In this document: positions 48,536 to 61,106 of the stretch, one piece after another
Numbering within the stretch: the first letter of the stretch is position 1
Layout of the letters: every line of letters begins with the position of its first letter
DNA from: Morella rubra
Taxonomy: Eukaryota > Streptophyta > Magnoliopsida > Fagales > Myricaceae
DNA length: 64,000 nt
Assembly (NCBI GenBank): GCA_003952965.2
Contig: CM025850.1
Span: 16,544,517-16,608,516 of the forward strand
Reading direction: 5' to 3'
Position numbers and translations under genes: made by a program
The notes under the pieces: model-generated
Told to the model about the DNA's origin: nothing
Database searches by the model: none
Seen by the model: the letters and a program-made list of their open reading frames with translations, nothing else

Positions 48536-48952
48536 TCTCTCCCTCTCTCTTCTTTTGGTTTTTGAGAAAATTTGTTTATTTCTCTCTGTTCCTGCCTGGA
48601 ATATTAATATGTCCTCTCGGTGTAAGCCCATTTTAGAATGGTCGGTTAATCTGGTTGAAAATCGTCCGCAATTATTGGGGGTCGGTTTCACGATGTTGTT
48701 GGTTCTCCTTGCTTTTGACCTTTTTTTTTTGTTAGGAAAAATGGGATATGTATTGTGAAGCTTCTTTTTGTTTCGGGTGCTGTGATTTGCTTGTTAATTT
48801 AGAATTCATTTGGGAATTGGTCCAACTTCTAATAGGAAATAAATGCTTTTCTATCATGTACGTGCAGGCAATAATGTTAATATATAGGACTTAAAAATGA
48901 AGCAATAGGCTTAGCTTTTCATAGATGGAGGGTCTGATAAATCCAGTCCATC

Positions 48953-48968
48953 ATATATATATATATAT
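48953..48968. repeat. (AT)n microsatellite
   Basis: Eight AT dinucleotides just outside the end of duplicated unit B. Confidence 0.9.
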
Positions 48969-50035
48969 CACTGTCGAGTCATAATCTCCTCCATAATTCA
49001 AAATGCAGAAAATAAATAAATATGTTAATATGGGTGAGGTATAGTTCATGTGCTGCAACATCGATATTATGTTGAATCCTGAATGTTTGTGTGGAACTCA
49101 ATGGACTCTTTTATGGACAACAGATCATAGTCAACTCTCTTGTCACCACATTCATGCATGGCGTCTTGACGAGATTTTAGCATCAAATCAGCTGCCATCA
49201 AATGCGCGCGGCGATGCATGTGGGCGTCGTACGCAAATTGCACGCTAGCTCCCGGATGTGCACTCGAGGTTCATCCTTTTTTCTTCAGTTCATGCTTATT
49301 TTCTTTCTCATTAGAATTGGATCCTCTTATAGACTATGAATTTCCTAGTCCTACTTTAGGGTTGCTATCCATTTGATCCATATTCTTTCTGTTTGAGTAA
49401 TTTCGACTCGAGGCCGGTTTGAGATGGTATTCGATATTTCTTTGTTTTCCGTTTGTTATATGCTATATTAGAGTCTTAGTTAACGTAGTAACAGTTTCAT
49501 ACGAAAAAAAAAAAAAAGACTTAATTGCACAAACAGTCACTGTAGTATAACGTTTTTACAAAAAAATTTGTGGGGTAACAATTTTGATAAATCAGTCTCT
49601 GGGTCACATGTTGAGATAAATCTAGGTCCATCCATTTCCATGGCATCAACTCACTAACGGTAAACTCTGCCCGTAAAAAAACTGTTACATAAACACCAAT
49701 AATCGACTAACCTGTGTTTCTATCAGCCAACTGGGATGCCACGTTGAAAATAGAACAAGAATTTGAGTCATCTCAGAGATTAGTTATATTATCTCGTAGC
49801 CAACATGTTGAAAAGATCACTACCTCCTCCTCTTGTTCTTTCGTAAATTCCTTCGGCCAATATGAAACTTCTTACGTGACAAGAATATCATTGAATTTAC
49901 AGAAGCTAAGAGGGGATGGTTTGTTAGACAAAGAAAAGTCTCTTTCGAACATGATTTCTTTTAATGCAATTAACAATGATCTTCAGTAAACTCGGATTCG
50001 CAAGCGTGGTTTGGGATGTTTCTATATTTTTTGGG
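48969..50035. other. Intergenic
   Basis: No recognisable gene. 49515-49690, after a poly-A run, has phrases (CACAAACAGTCACTGTAG, AACTCACTAACGG) like ends of non-autonomous MULE-type elements. An open frame at 49714-49989 has no known motif. Confidence 0.4.
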
Positions 50036-50036
50036 A

Positions 50037-51558
50037 GATTGACATTTTAGTCTTTCAATTTTAGGTACTTTTTCAATTTCATCCTCCACTTTCAATCTTC
50101 AAAATTTTAGTCCTTGAATATTTTTTTTTGAACAAAAACACCCATCTATCAGTTTATTGTCTATCTCCGACAGAGCCATCACGTCAGCATACATGCCAGG
50201 TGGCATTATTGGTTGCCAGGTCGACATTTCACATTAGCATATATACCTAAAATGCTTAGGGGGTGTTTGTTTGCCAAAATTTTGGAGAATATTCCCGAAA
50301 TTTTGGGAATCTTTACTTTATTGAGATTTATTGGAGTTTGTGAAAAGTGAAGTGTGTATGTGTAAAAGTTAAAAATTTTGGAGTGTGTTTGTTTTATTGG
50401 AAATTTTGATGCCCCAAAATATTGGGGAAACAAACACCCCCTTAGTCTGATTAATGAAAAAAAAAGCAGAAAACACATTTCCAACGTAGTCTTCTCCAAG
50501 ATCAACTTCTAAGGAAGATATTTCTCTCGAAAAACAGAAAACACATCCATTTTTAGCCGACAACGACGACATTCTACTCGTTGGTTCTCTGAGCTATTTC
50601 AAGGTAATCACTTCTCTATGAATCTTTCTATTTCGCTCTCTTTGTTTCAATTGGAAAGTCGCCTGTGCAAAACTTTGTCAAAAATTTCTACGGAAAGTTC
50701 TGGTTTTCATGATTTTTTATTTTTCTTGCAGCTTGGGAGAAAATTATCGTGAATTTTCTTAGGAAATTTCCTTCGCATTCATTTACTGCGTAATATTCTC
50801 TGCCAAAGCAAGCAAAGCCTTTGAAATTCTTCGATCTTAGGGTTTCATATTGTTTGTTTTGTTGGCTTGTTTAGGAGTATCACCTGTGATTTTGGTGCTT
50901 GGGAGGAGTAATTGGCTAGTTGTTGGATTGAAGGAGAGGGAGGAATAGTTCTTGAAGGTTTTGAACCCAAAGGGAGGATTTGAGAGCTCAGAAATAAGAT
51001 TGTTTGTGATTTGACTTACAGTACGATCGATTGTTTGTGATTTGATTTCGAATTTTTGTGAGGTTGAATGCAAGTTGGTTTATGGATTCGGAAACATTTT
51101 CTTCATCAAGAGATTTGGTAAAATGCTGTAATTGTGGGTGTAGCTAATCTTTGATCAGTAGTTCTTCGGAGACAAGTCTCCGCTTAGTTAAATGAAGTAT
51201 GATGAGTTTGAGGATCGTCACCGTTTCAACAGATGGTTAAGCTCTGCGTTTTGATTGCTGCAGAATAAAGCTTCAGATGACACCGTGGAGGAAGAAAATT
51301 GAAGGCTACTTGTTTCATTAATCGGACGACGCCGTTTAGGTACGCTGACTTGAAACGGCGACCTAGCAACCCAATAATGCCACATGGCATGTAAGCTGAC
51401 GTGGATAGCTCTGTTGTTGAGGAGATGGACGGTAGACTGACGGATGGGTGTTTTTGTAAAAAAAAAAGAATACTCAAGGAATAAAATTTTGAAGTCTGAA
51501 AGTGGGGGCCAAAATTGAAAAAGTGCCCAAAACTTAGGGGCTAAAATGTCAATTTCTC
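50037..51558. mobile_element. Long-TIR Mutator-type element without transposase
   Basis: The left arm from GAGATTGACATTTTAG through ACTTTTTCAATTT, CACTTTCAATCTTCAAAATT and CTGACGGATGGG-complement words to CCAGGTGGCATTATTGG is repeated inverted at the right end, finishing TAAAATGTCAATTTCTC. Arms are about 190 bp with mismatches. No transposase is present. The core (50460-51250) has GC content, a GTAATC-type donor and a TTGCAG acceptor that look like captured gene sequence, but no protein was recognised. I could not confirm a 9-bp flank duplication. Confidence 0.75.
50259..50442. mobile_element. Tourist-like MITE, family B copy 2
   Basis: GGGGGTGTTTGTTT and AAACAAACACCCCC bound about 184 bp, flanked by TTA on both sides. 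It is the same family as 20769-20938, with extra bases near the left end. It is nested in the long-TIR element. Confidence 0.93.
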
Positions 51559-51641
51559 GTCTTTTTTTAATCTTTCAGTTCCAGCAAAACAGAAAGTTAG
51601 GCTTTGAAACCGTAAGAGGACTCTGATGCCTAAGTCTTAAA

Positions 51642-51865
51642 GGGATGTTCCTTTTATAAAAAATTATAAGATTTCTAGGATTTTTTTATAGAATTATGTA
51701 TATTTATGTAAATGAGACCTTTATAAGTTTTTGTGTAAAAGTTTGTGAAAAGTTTTAAAGATATTTAATTTTTTTTGGAGTTTGTAAAAAGGTGTAGAGA
51801 GAGATGATTTGATATAATTGTTTAATAAAAAAATATTGGAGTTAGGTGAAAAAATATGGAGATTA
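51642..51865. mobile_element. MITE family A, copy 2 (left part only)
   Basis: From GGGATGTTCCTTTTATAAA to GGTGAAAAAATATGG it follows copy 1, then stops abruptly near 51865 where LTR-like sequence of the gypsy element begins. The right half is missing. Confidence 0.75.
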
Positions 51866-52498
51866 TGGATAAAACTGTTTTATTGAAATTACCAAAGACA
51901 GCTTTCAACAGTTTAGAAAGATTTTAAATATTCTATTTCTTACTATTACAGTGTGGCTTATGGGATACACACTAGCATAATGATTTTGCTTACTGAGTTG
52001 TCGAATCACCCGCTATTGTTTTCTTTATTTTCAGATGTTGATCAGGAGCGTGTCGATAGTCAGGATTAGATGGCACGTGGGCAGGTAGCTGAGAGATTAT
52101 TAGAATAAATGTTTGACTCTAGTGTCAATTTAATCATGTTTAGATTTTTCTTTGTGTTTTGATAGATTTTTAAAGAAGTTGTTTTTACCTTAATCTTTTG
52201 AGAGTTTTATTGAAGTTATTTTTTAATAAAGTTTATTCCTTTGTTTAAATAAATTTTTAAAATAAAAGTCTATAGGTTTATGGTTAGTAAGTCACCCTCT
52301 AGCCTGAGAGGTTTAGAACGTGAAATTTTGTATCAGAGCAACCGGGTTATTAGGTTTTGTAGACAATAAAAGATGAATAGGATTGGATTAAGAGTTTTTA
52401 GGATAGGATTGGGTAGAGGATTGTTTGTTTGAATTGTTTGTTATAATTGTTTAATTATATTTTGATAAGAAATTTTGAACATTAGTTAATATTTTAGG

Positions 52499-55400
52499 AT
52501 GGCCCCACGCTGTAACTATCAGAATGCGAATAGTCTGAATAACAGTGAAAACTCGGGTCAAACCGGAGAGGACAATGTGGGAGCCAACTTGAACATTGTT
52601 GGAGTATTACGTGAGGTAACACAACTGTTTATGGTGGAGATTGCTCGAAATGCTGAGGCAGGAACCAATGTGTTAATACAAAAGGCTGCACGTTTGAGCA
52701 GTTCGGCTGCTTGCACTCTCCTACGTTTGAAGGAAATGCAGACCCAGCTGCTGCAGAGAATTGGCTTCAAGAGATTGAAGAGATGTTATGTCTTCAGAGG
52801 TGCACTGAAGAGCAAAAAGTTCTTTTTGCTGCATTTAAATTAACTGGTGAAGCAAAGCATTGGTGGAATTCAAGGAAATTGCTTCTGGAGCAAGAGCCTA
52901 AGGGAGTAGCTATTACGTGGGAAAAGTTTATGGAAGTATTCTTCAAGCGTTATTTTCCCAAATCAACAAGGGAAGCTAAGGCAAGAGAATTTGCTACTTT
53001 GAATCAAGGTTCGATGACGGTCCAACAGTATGCATCTAAGTTTGTGGAGCTCTCTCGCTTTGCCCTGTACCTGATTCCAGATGAAGAAAGGAAGTCTCGA
53101 AAATTTGAAGATGGCCTTAACCCGAGGATTATTGATAGGGTTGTCGGGTTTGAAGTGAAAAATTTTAGTGAGCTCGTTGATAAGGTGACCCACTCTTTTA
53201 TGGCTATTAGTTATCTTAGAACATGTGGAGTTAAGACTCAACCATTAAAGAAAAATTTGGCAGTAGCTACTCCGTCAGGGAGTTCTATCATATGTAAGAA
53301 GGTGATTAGAGGTATCTAATAAGTATAGATGGAAAAGTGCTTCTAGCAGATCTAGTGGTATTGAACATGCATGGATTCAATGTTATCCTAAGGATAGATT
53401 GGCTAGCATCTAATTACGCGCATATAGATTGTCGAAGCAAGGAAGTGATTTTGAGACCCACAGAAAATCCAGAATTTAAATTTATCGAATCGTGTGTGTG
53501 TTCCCTCCCGCCAGTAATGTTAGCCATCCAAGCAAGAATGCTACTTTGTGAAGGATGTCAGGGTTATTTGACTTTTGTAGTGGAAGCACCAAAGAATGAG
53601 ACAAATTTGGAACAGATTCCAGTAGCAAAGGACCTGATGTTTTTCCTGAAGATTTTATGGATTGCCCCCAGATCGTGAGATCGAATTTTCTATTGATCTA
53701 CTCCCAAGAACAACACCAGTCTCTAAGGCACCTTATAAGATGGCACCATCGGAGTTGTTAGAACTTAAGGAGCAACTACAAAAATTGTTAGACAAGGGTT
53801 TCATAAGACCTAGTGTGTCACCTTGGGGAACACCGGTTTTATTTGTGAAGAAAAAGGATGATCATTACGGATGTGCACTGATTATCAAGGATTTAATCGA
53901 GTCACGATTAAGAATAGATTTCCATTGCCACGTGTCGATGATCTTTTTGATCAGTTATAGAGAGCTCAAGTCTTTTCTAAGATCAATCTTCGTTCTATCA
54001 CTCGTTGAATATTAAGGCAGAAGATATTTCAAAAACTGCATTCCGAACTCGGTATGGTCATTATGAGTTTTTAGTGATACCATTCGGATTGACAAACGCA
54101 CCAGCTGCATTCATGGATATGATGAATAGAGTTTTTCGTGAGTATTTAGATAGTTTGTTGTGGTCTTCATCGATGACATCTTAATTATTCAAAGAATCAA
54201 GAGGAGCATGGAATCATTTGAGGTTAGCATTGCAAGTATTAAGAGAGAAGAAGTTGTATGCTAAACTCAAAAAGTGTGAGTTTTGGTTGGAGGAGATCAC
54301 GTTCTGGGTCATCTCGTCTCAAAATAGGGCATTTCTATAGATCCAAGCAAAGTGGAGACAGTTATGAATTGGCCAACACCAACCAACGTTCACGAAGTAA
54401 AGAGCTCTCTAGGTCTTGTAGGATATTATCGGAGATTTGTAGAGGATTTTTCGAAGATATCAGTTCCGTTGACTTGCACTAACACGAAAGATATTAAGTT
54501 TGAGTGGACAGAGATTTGAGAACAGAGTTTTCAAGAACTAAAACAAAGACTTGTAACTGCACCAATGTTAACTATTCCATCTCGAAGTGGAGGCTTTGTG
54601 ATCTTCAGTGACGCATCACAGAAGGGTTTGGGTTGTGTGTTGATGCAGAATAGGAAGGTTGTTGTGTATGCGTCTCAACAGTTGAAGGGTTATGAGCAGA
54701 ATTACCCTACCCATGATTTGGAATTAGCAGCAGTAGTTTTTGTTTTGAAGATTTGGAGGCATTATCTTTATGGAGAGCAAATGTGTGATATTTACTGATC
54801 ATAAGAGCCTTAAATATTTATTTACTCAGAAAGAGTTGAATATAAGACAAAGAAGATGATTGGAACTAATCAAAGATTATGATTGTACAATTAGTTACCA
54901 TCCGGGAAAGGCTAATGCAGTAGCAGACACATTGAGTAGAAAAACATCTAGAGTTTCAATGTCCACTTTGATTAGTCCGCATCATATCAAGATGGACTTG
55001 GAGAGATCAAGGATTAAGGTTGTCGAAGATGATCATAGATTTCTTTTGGCAAGTGTGGTGATTCAATCAACTTTGGTGGAAACAATTAAGGAAGCTCAGT
55101 TGCTAGATGCAGGATTGATGAAGCTCATAACGGAGGTCCGAAATGGGTCAAAATCAAAAGTTCAACATATCGGAGGATGGGATGTTAAGATATCGAAATC
55201 AACTGTGTGTGCCTAATGTTGAGAATATTAAAAGGGTATTTTGGAAGAAGCTCATCGCTCTTCTTACACTGTTCATCCAGGGAGCACTAAAATGTATCAG
55301 GATTTGAAGGAGTTTTTTGGTGGAACAATATGAAGAGGGAGATAGCCAAATTTGTGGAGCAATGTTACATGTTGGCAAGTGAAGGCAGAATATCAAAGAC

Positions 55401-56484
55401 CAATAGGACCATAATAACCATTGCAAATTCCGAGTGGAAATAAAAGCATATCTCTATGGATTTTGTTTGAGGTTTACTGCAAGCACCGACTGGGCAGGAT
55501 TCAATTTGAGTAGTGTTGATCGACTGAAGAAGACCGCTCATTTTATTTCGGTCAAAGTTAGTCATTCCATAGCGAGGTTAGCAAAATTATATGTTTAGGA
55601 AATTGTTTGTTTGCATGGCGTACCAATGTCTATAGTTTGAAATAGAGATCCACATTATACTTCAAAGTTTTAGAAAAGTTTGCAGAAGGCTATGGGATCT
55701 TAATTAAATTTTAATACAGCTTACCACCCTCAAACAGACGGTCAGACAGAAAGGACCATTCAGATTCTGGAAGACATGTTGCGAGCTTGCTAGCTTGAAT
55801 TTAAGGGAAGTTGGATTAAGTATCTACTTCTAGTGGAGTTTGCTTATAATAATAGTTATCAAGCAAGTATTGGAATGGCACCGTAGAGGCATTATATGGA
55901 AGAAGATGTCGATCTCCTTTGTATTGGGATGAAGTAGGTGAAAAAGGATTTTGGGTCCAGATAATTCATAAGAAACTTGAATTGATACGTGAAAGACTAA
56001 AGGTTACTCAAAGTAGACAGAAGGGTTATGTTGACAATCGTCGACGAGAACTTGAATTTGAAGTGGGTGATAAGGTTTTCTTGAAGGTAGCTCCTTTAAA
56101 AGGGGTAATGCGATTTGGAAGAAGGGAAAATTGAGTTCATGATATGTTGGTCCTTTTGAGATACTTGATCGGATCGGTCCAGTGGCATATAAGGTTGCAT
56201 TGCCACCAAGTCTTTCTAGAATGCATGATGTATTCTATGTGTCTTTATTGCAAAAATATATTCTCGACCCTACTCATGTCATTGATTACAAACCCTTAAG
56301 GATTCAGGAGAACTTGACTTATATGGAGAAGCTTATACGAATCTTAAACACAAAGGAGCACGAATTACGTACAAAGAAAATTCTCCCAGTAAAAGTACTG
56401 TGAAACAATCATTCTGGAGAGGAAGCTTCGTGGGAACTTAAGGAAGAAATACGATCTAAGCATCTGCATTTGTTTGAAGATTGA
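52499..56484 (+). pseudogene. gypsy gag-pol remnants (Tekay/Del-like)
   Basis: Domains appear in chromovirus order in broken frames: gag (52711-53319, with WLQEIEEMLCLQRC and KHWWNSRK), a protease piece (about 53337-53470, GFNVILRIDWLA), reverse transcriptase (53662 to about 54200, [20 protein letters not shown]), RNase H (about 54565-54800, [18 protein letters not shown]), integrase (about 55240-55880) and a chromodomain-like tail (to about 56484, EEASWELKEEIRSKHLHLF). The zinc knuckle between gag and protease is missing. Frameshifts and stops occur throughout, so it is non-autonomous. Confidence 0.9.
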
Positions 56485-56574
56485 GGTTAGAAGCCAAATT
56501 TTCAAGTCAATAAGTTAGAAGTTAGTTTCGCTTAGCAAATTCCGAGGATGGAATTTTTTTTAAGGGGGAGAGAA

Positions 56575-57254
56575 TGTAACACCCGAGATTTCTATTTTTA
56601 AAACTATTTGAATTTGTTATTTGAAATGTCTTCTTTAAATTTGAAATTTGAGTGTAATTCATTTAAAATAGTTGAATCTTTATCTTTGACCTAATCGAGC
56701 CTTCTTAAAATTTTGAAGATTTTACTACAGTGAATTTTAAAATTAAAAGTTTTAGAGTTTAAAAGGGAGTCTATTATTAGTGTGAGTCTATATATATTTA
56801 CATATTGGTTTTAATTTGTTCACACCTAACTTTTATGCCATTAAGAAGAAAAAGAAGGGTTTTCTTGCTTTCACAATCGAGACTTAATTTCTTGAAGCAA
56901 AGTCAGGTATTTCAAATTTCTTTGGACTTTGTTTGTATTCTTTTTATCACACTTTTTATGGGAGATCAAACCATAGGGTGTCTAGATCAAGCCCTAATTA
57001 TTTCTTAGTTTTTGGAATAGTTTTGATCGGTTTCCTAGAGTAATTGAGATTTGGGTTCAAGATTTGTGTAGGGAAAATTTAGGTTATTGATTTGAATAGT
57101 CGATCGAATTATATTTTTATAGCCGACCTTAGACATTGAAAAATTATGATTTTTAGATATTTCGTACTAGACATCTGCAAAAGGATAGAGTTAAAGTTTC
57201 ATAATTTTTGGAGATGTATTGGTATGGTTTTGAAAATCCAAAAGTTAGGCTTAG
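56575..57254 (+). repeat. Partial 3' LTR of the gypsy element
   Basis: It begins with TGTAACACCC immediately after the polypurine tract. It is cut by the hAT element that begins near 57255, and the CA end is not seen. Confidence 0.7.
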
Positions 57255-59114
57255 AGTAGTGCTGACCACATATGGGCCGAGAACTGAACTGACCGACCAA
57301 AATTAGCCAAAGCCCATTGGCGTGGCCGGTAGCAAGTTGGGTCGACTCGGTTGTCGGTCCAGAGTTTTTTAAAATCGAAGATGTATGTTCGGTTTTCGAT
57401 GTTATGGGTCAGTTAACCAAAAATCGAACTGACCGACCCATATACTAACACTTTTGAATATTTCTACCCCTAACCCTAATAGACACACGACAGCCCCCAA
57501 AAATTTGTTTATTCTTCTTCCTTCCCTACGCCGCGCAGTTCCCTCTTCATCTGCCTTGTGTCGTCAGTCGTTCCCCCTCCTCTTCCCTGTGTCGTTTCCC
57601 CCATCTTCTTCCCTCTGGCCTTCTTGAGCTACTGCGGGTCACCTGTGGTCTCTTCTCCCTTGGTCTCACGCTGTCACTAGCTCTCTACCTCGCTGGGCCT
57701 TCAAGAGCGAAGACTTTGGTGATGATTTGATTCGTTTCTCTGTGTCTTTTGATTCCACGTTTTCTTTCCATTCACAAGAACATCTCTCTTTCTTTTGATG
57801 TAGGATCCGTAGAAATCAAAAGCCAATCGGGATCTCTCTTTTGATAATCTCTTCCCCTCTCTCTTTGTATAATACAATGCGTGCTAAAGTCAATGGTCAC
57901 TAGTCACATTCATATGCTATGCTTTGGTGGGGAAATAGTTTTATGTATTTTAATTTATGTCAGTGGCATTTTATCCCTTAGAGATAATGACTCCTACTTT
58001 CTTTTCGCGACACTAGTCTTTAGCCTACATATGCCTTCAGCAAAGGCTCTTATAAAACCTTAATTTGAACCTTGAAAGGAACCTCTCAAAGATAAGGTTT
58101 TTCTTCAAGTGATTCGTCCTTTTTTAAAACAAACGATTTTGAAAGTATCTTTATAATCTGTTCTGATCTATTTATTTTCACAGAAATCGCATCTCTTAGA
58201 TGAACTAATAAGATCTAAAAGGGAAATGCTTTGCTGATTTGCTCACAATTAGTAATTATTAGTTGAATATTTTTGTATGCTATCAAGTTTTTATGCTATC
58301 TTTATATATATATATTAGTAATTGTTATAATTAGTTTTTGATGAATGGTTTGCCGTCAATTTTGTATGTTAAGATTTCCGTGTTGTATGTGGAATTATTG
58401 AATATTTTAGTTTTTACAAATTAGATTTTGATTTTTGATTTTGATTCTCTAATAGTGACATAGTCTGATTTTCTGTTACTAAATTCTAGATGGAGAGTCC
58501 TACATCTAATGGAGGTAATCTTACCCCCTATAATTATAAAAGAGTATAAGGCACTATCTCTTGTAACTGAAAACCCGTAAAATGTTAACAATACTCCAGC
58601 TCAAAGTGGAGCTACTCTTCGACCCTTTTCTAAAAGGAAGGCTAGTAGAGACCCTTCCCAAGTGTAGGACCATTTTATCAAAATGCTTGGTTGTGACACT
58701 AGTGACCCAAAAGCCACATGCAACTATTGTTCTAAGGAGTATTATTGTCATTCTAAGAAAAATGGGACATCATCAATGATACAACACTTAGAGAATTGAA
58801 GGAAGTATTCCTATAGGAGACCAATGGATAAGAATCAAACTACTTTGTGTTTTGACAAGAAAGGGGAAGGGTTTGAGGCTAGTGCAATTAACAAAGTGGG
58901 GTTTCATAAGTATGATCCTAAAGGTATTTGTATGGGAATTGCTGAAATGGTCATTTGTGATGAATTGTCTTTTAGATTTGTGGATTCGATCAAGTTTAAA
59001 AAAGTTTGTTGGAAAATAGGAACCGAAGTTTAATGTGCCTTGTCGTGTTACTGTGGCTAGAGATTGTATAAAGCTTTATGATATGGAAAATAGGAAGTTG
59101 AAATCCTTTTTTAA

Positions 59115-61106
59115 GGGGGTGTTCGTTTTGTAAAAACTGTAGGATTTTGATAGAATTGTGAATATTTATATAGATTAGAGTTTTATAGTTTTTGTGTAAA
59201 GGTTAGTGGAAAGTTTTAAAGATATTTAGTTTTTATTGGAGTTTGTAACAAGGTATAGAGAGAGATGATTTGATATAATTATTTAATAAAAAAGTATTGA
59301 AGTTAGGTGAAAAAGTATAGAGAGAGAAGATTTATTATAATTTTTTTTAAAAGGTATTAGAGTTTATGTGAAAAGTTGTTAGAGATTGTGTAAAATGTAT
59401 TGGTGTTTGTGTATAAATTTTTGAGAAAAGTATCCAAACAGTCCTTGTGGTTTCACGTTGTGACAAAATAGTCCTTGTGGTTTCAATTTGAACACATTAG
59501 TCCTTGTGGTCAGCCAACTGTTGCACCGTGGTCCCTCTGTCAATCCCCCCATGAAACCATTAACGGAAAACACTAACGTGTCAATAATTTACCATGTGGA
59601 CACCGATGAGCTGGCAATTTTCACAAATAGCCACCTCACATAATATATTAAAAAAATAAATAAATTTACAGAAAGTACACAAACAGTCCCTGTGGTTTCA
59701 CGTTGTAAAAAAAATTTATGGTTTCACGTTTTGAAAAGATGGTCCCTATAGTTTCCACTTGAACAAATTAGTCCCTATGGTTAGCAAACTATTACACTGT
59801 GGTCCCTCCGTCAATCCCCCCTTGAAACCATTAACGGAGAATGCTAACGTGTCAATAATTTACCAAGTGGACACTAATGAGCTGACAATTTTTGCACGTG
59901 GAATGCTACCTCACATAATATTTAAATAAATAAATAAATTTACAGAACGTAAAAAAAACAAAAAACAAAACAAAAACAAAATATTCGAATGCCCTAAACT
60001 TACTCTCAAATCACAATACCTTCACCGAGAAACCTTGGGCCAAAAAATAGAAGGAAAAAACGATAAAAAAAAGCTCAGTTTCAAAATCACTAATGGCATT
60101 TCAAATCACTAGTAAAGAGTAGTGGATTAGTGACTTACTTGTTTGTGTTTTTTTTTTTTTTTGGTTATTTATTTGTAACATGAAGTCCTCAAAACAATAT
60201 CTTAATTCAACGAATATCTTGATTTTGACACTGAGCTTCTTTTTATGTCTTGAAGGTTTAAGAGAAACTTAGAAAGTGTCATTAGTGCTCGTATGGGAGA
60301 TTTGGGCGACTAAAAAAGGCAGCAAGATTTGGGGGATTTGCGTGATGTGCGAGAAATTAAAAACATGAAGGAAAAAGTAGGTGAAATGGGGGATTTCGGT
60401 GATTTGAGGGGAAGGGAAGTGGAGGTGAAGGTGAAGAAATTTACAGTGCAAATGAGAAGTTAAGTTTCTCAGTGAAGAGGAAGGTTTCTCGGTGAAGGTA
60501 GTGTAATTTGGGGGTAAGTTTAGGGCATTCAAATCTTTTTATTTTATTTTTGTTTTTTACGTTTTGTAAATTTATTTATTTTTTAAATATTATACAAGGT
60601 GGCATTCCACATGCGAAAATTGCCAGCTCATCATTGTCCACATGGTAAATTATTGACATGTTAGTGTTCTCTGTTAATGGTTTCACGGGGGGTTGACGGA
60701 GGGACCACGGTGCAACAGTTTCTTAACCACAGGCACTAATTTGTTCAAGTTGAAACCATAGGGACCATTTTGTCACAACGTGAAACCATAGGGACTGTTT
60801 GGGTACTTTTCTGTAAATTTATTTATTTTTGTAAATATTATGTGAGGTGGCCACATGTGAAAATTGCCAACTCATCAATGTTCACATGGTAAATTATTGA
60901 CACGTCAGCGTTCTCCGTTAATGGATTCACAAAAGGATTGACGGAGGGACCACTGTGCAACAATTTACTGACCACAGGGACTATTTTGTCACAATGTGAA
61001 ATCACAGGGACTGTTTGGATACTTTTTCCCCAAATTTTTAAGATTTTGGATGTTGGTTTTGTGAATACATTTGTATTCTAGAATAATTGTGAAAACAAAC
61101 GTGCCC
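59115..61106. mobile_element. MITE family A, copy 3, with another element inside
   Basis: Left end GGGGGTGTTCGTTTTG and right end AAACAAACGTGCCC are flanked by TAA on both sides (59112-59114 and 61107-61109). Removing it rejoins the hAT transposase reading in frame. After about 310 bp it is broken by a 1.6-kb inverted-repeat element and resumes at about 61033 (TTTTTAAGATTTTGGATG). Confidence 0.88.
59424..61032. mobile_element. Nested inverted-repeat (foldback/MULE-like) element
   Basis: Outer arms: AAAGTATCCAAACAGTCC with the words after it to about 59640, and inverted at about 60830-61028 (GGACTGTTTGGATACTTT). Inner arms of the same family: about 59672-59900 and 60590-60818. A third matching pair lies at 59985-60035 and 60478-60535 (GAATGCCCTAAACTTAC, CTTCACCGAGAAAC). 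The sequence is therefore close to one large imperfect hairpin with a unique centre of about 440 bp. An 87-codon minus-strand frame at 60269-60532 lies in the centre; I do not recognise it. Confidence 0.82.

Larger units (their letters stand above)
40205..48945 (+). repeat. Segmental duplication, unit B (decayed copy)
   Basis: Collinear with 29411-38150 in the same orientation. It starts only about 30 bp after the PPR stop codon. BRCA1 exons are damaged or missing, and foreign DNA occupies about 41850-45350. The coiled-coil part is better kept, with an extra local duplication of its first exon. Confidence 0.88.
51866..57254 (+). mobile_element. Decayed Ty3/gypsy chromovirus retrotransposon
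   Basis: 51866-52328 is probably the remaining U5-side part of the 5' LTR. A degenerate tRNA-Met-type primer site TGTATCAGAGC starts at 52330. The polyprotein region is 52499 to about 56480. A polypurine tract AAGGGGGAGAGA lies at 56562-56573. The 3' LTR begins TGTAACACCC at 56575 and breaks off near 57254 where hAT sequence starts. The left part ends at a MITE fragment. Neither LTR is complete, so age from LTR divergence cannot be estimated. Confidence 0.85.

Noticed and set aside
49714..49989. 91-codon open frame
   Set aside because: No motif and no promoter; surrounded by transposon-like sequence.
60269..60532. 87-codon frame in the centre of the inverted-repeat element
   Set aside because: Partly overlaps an inverted arm and has low-complexity Phe/His/Leu content.
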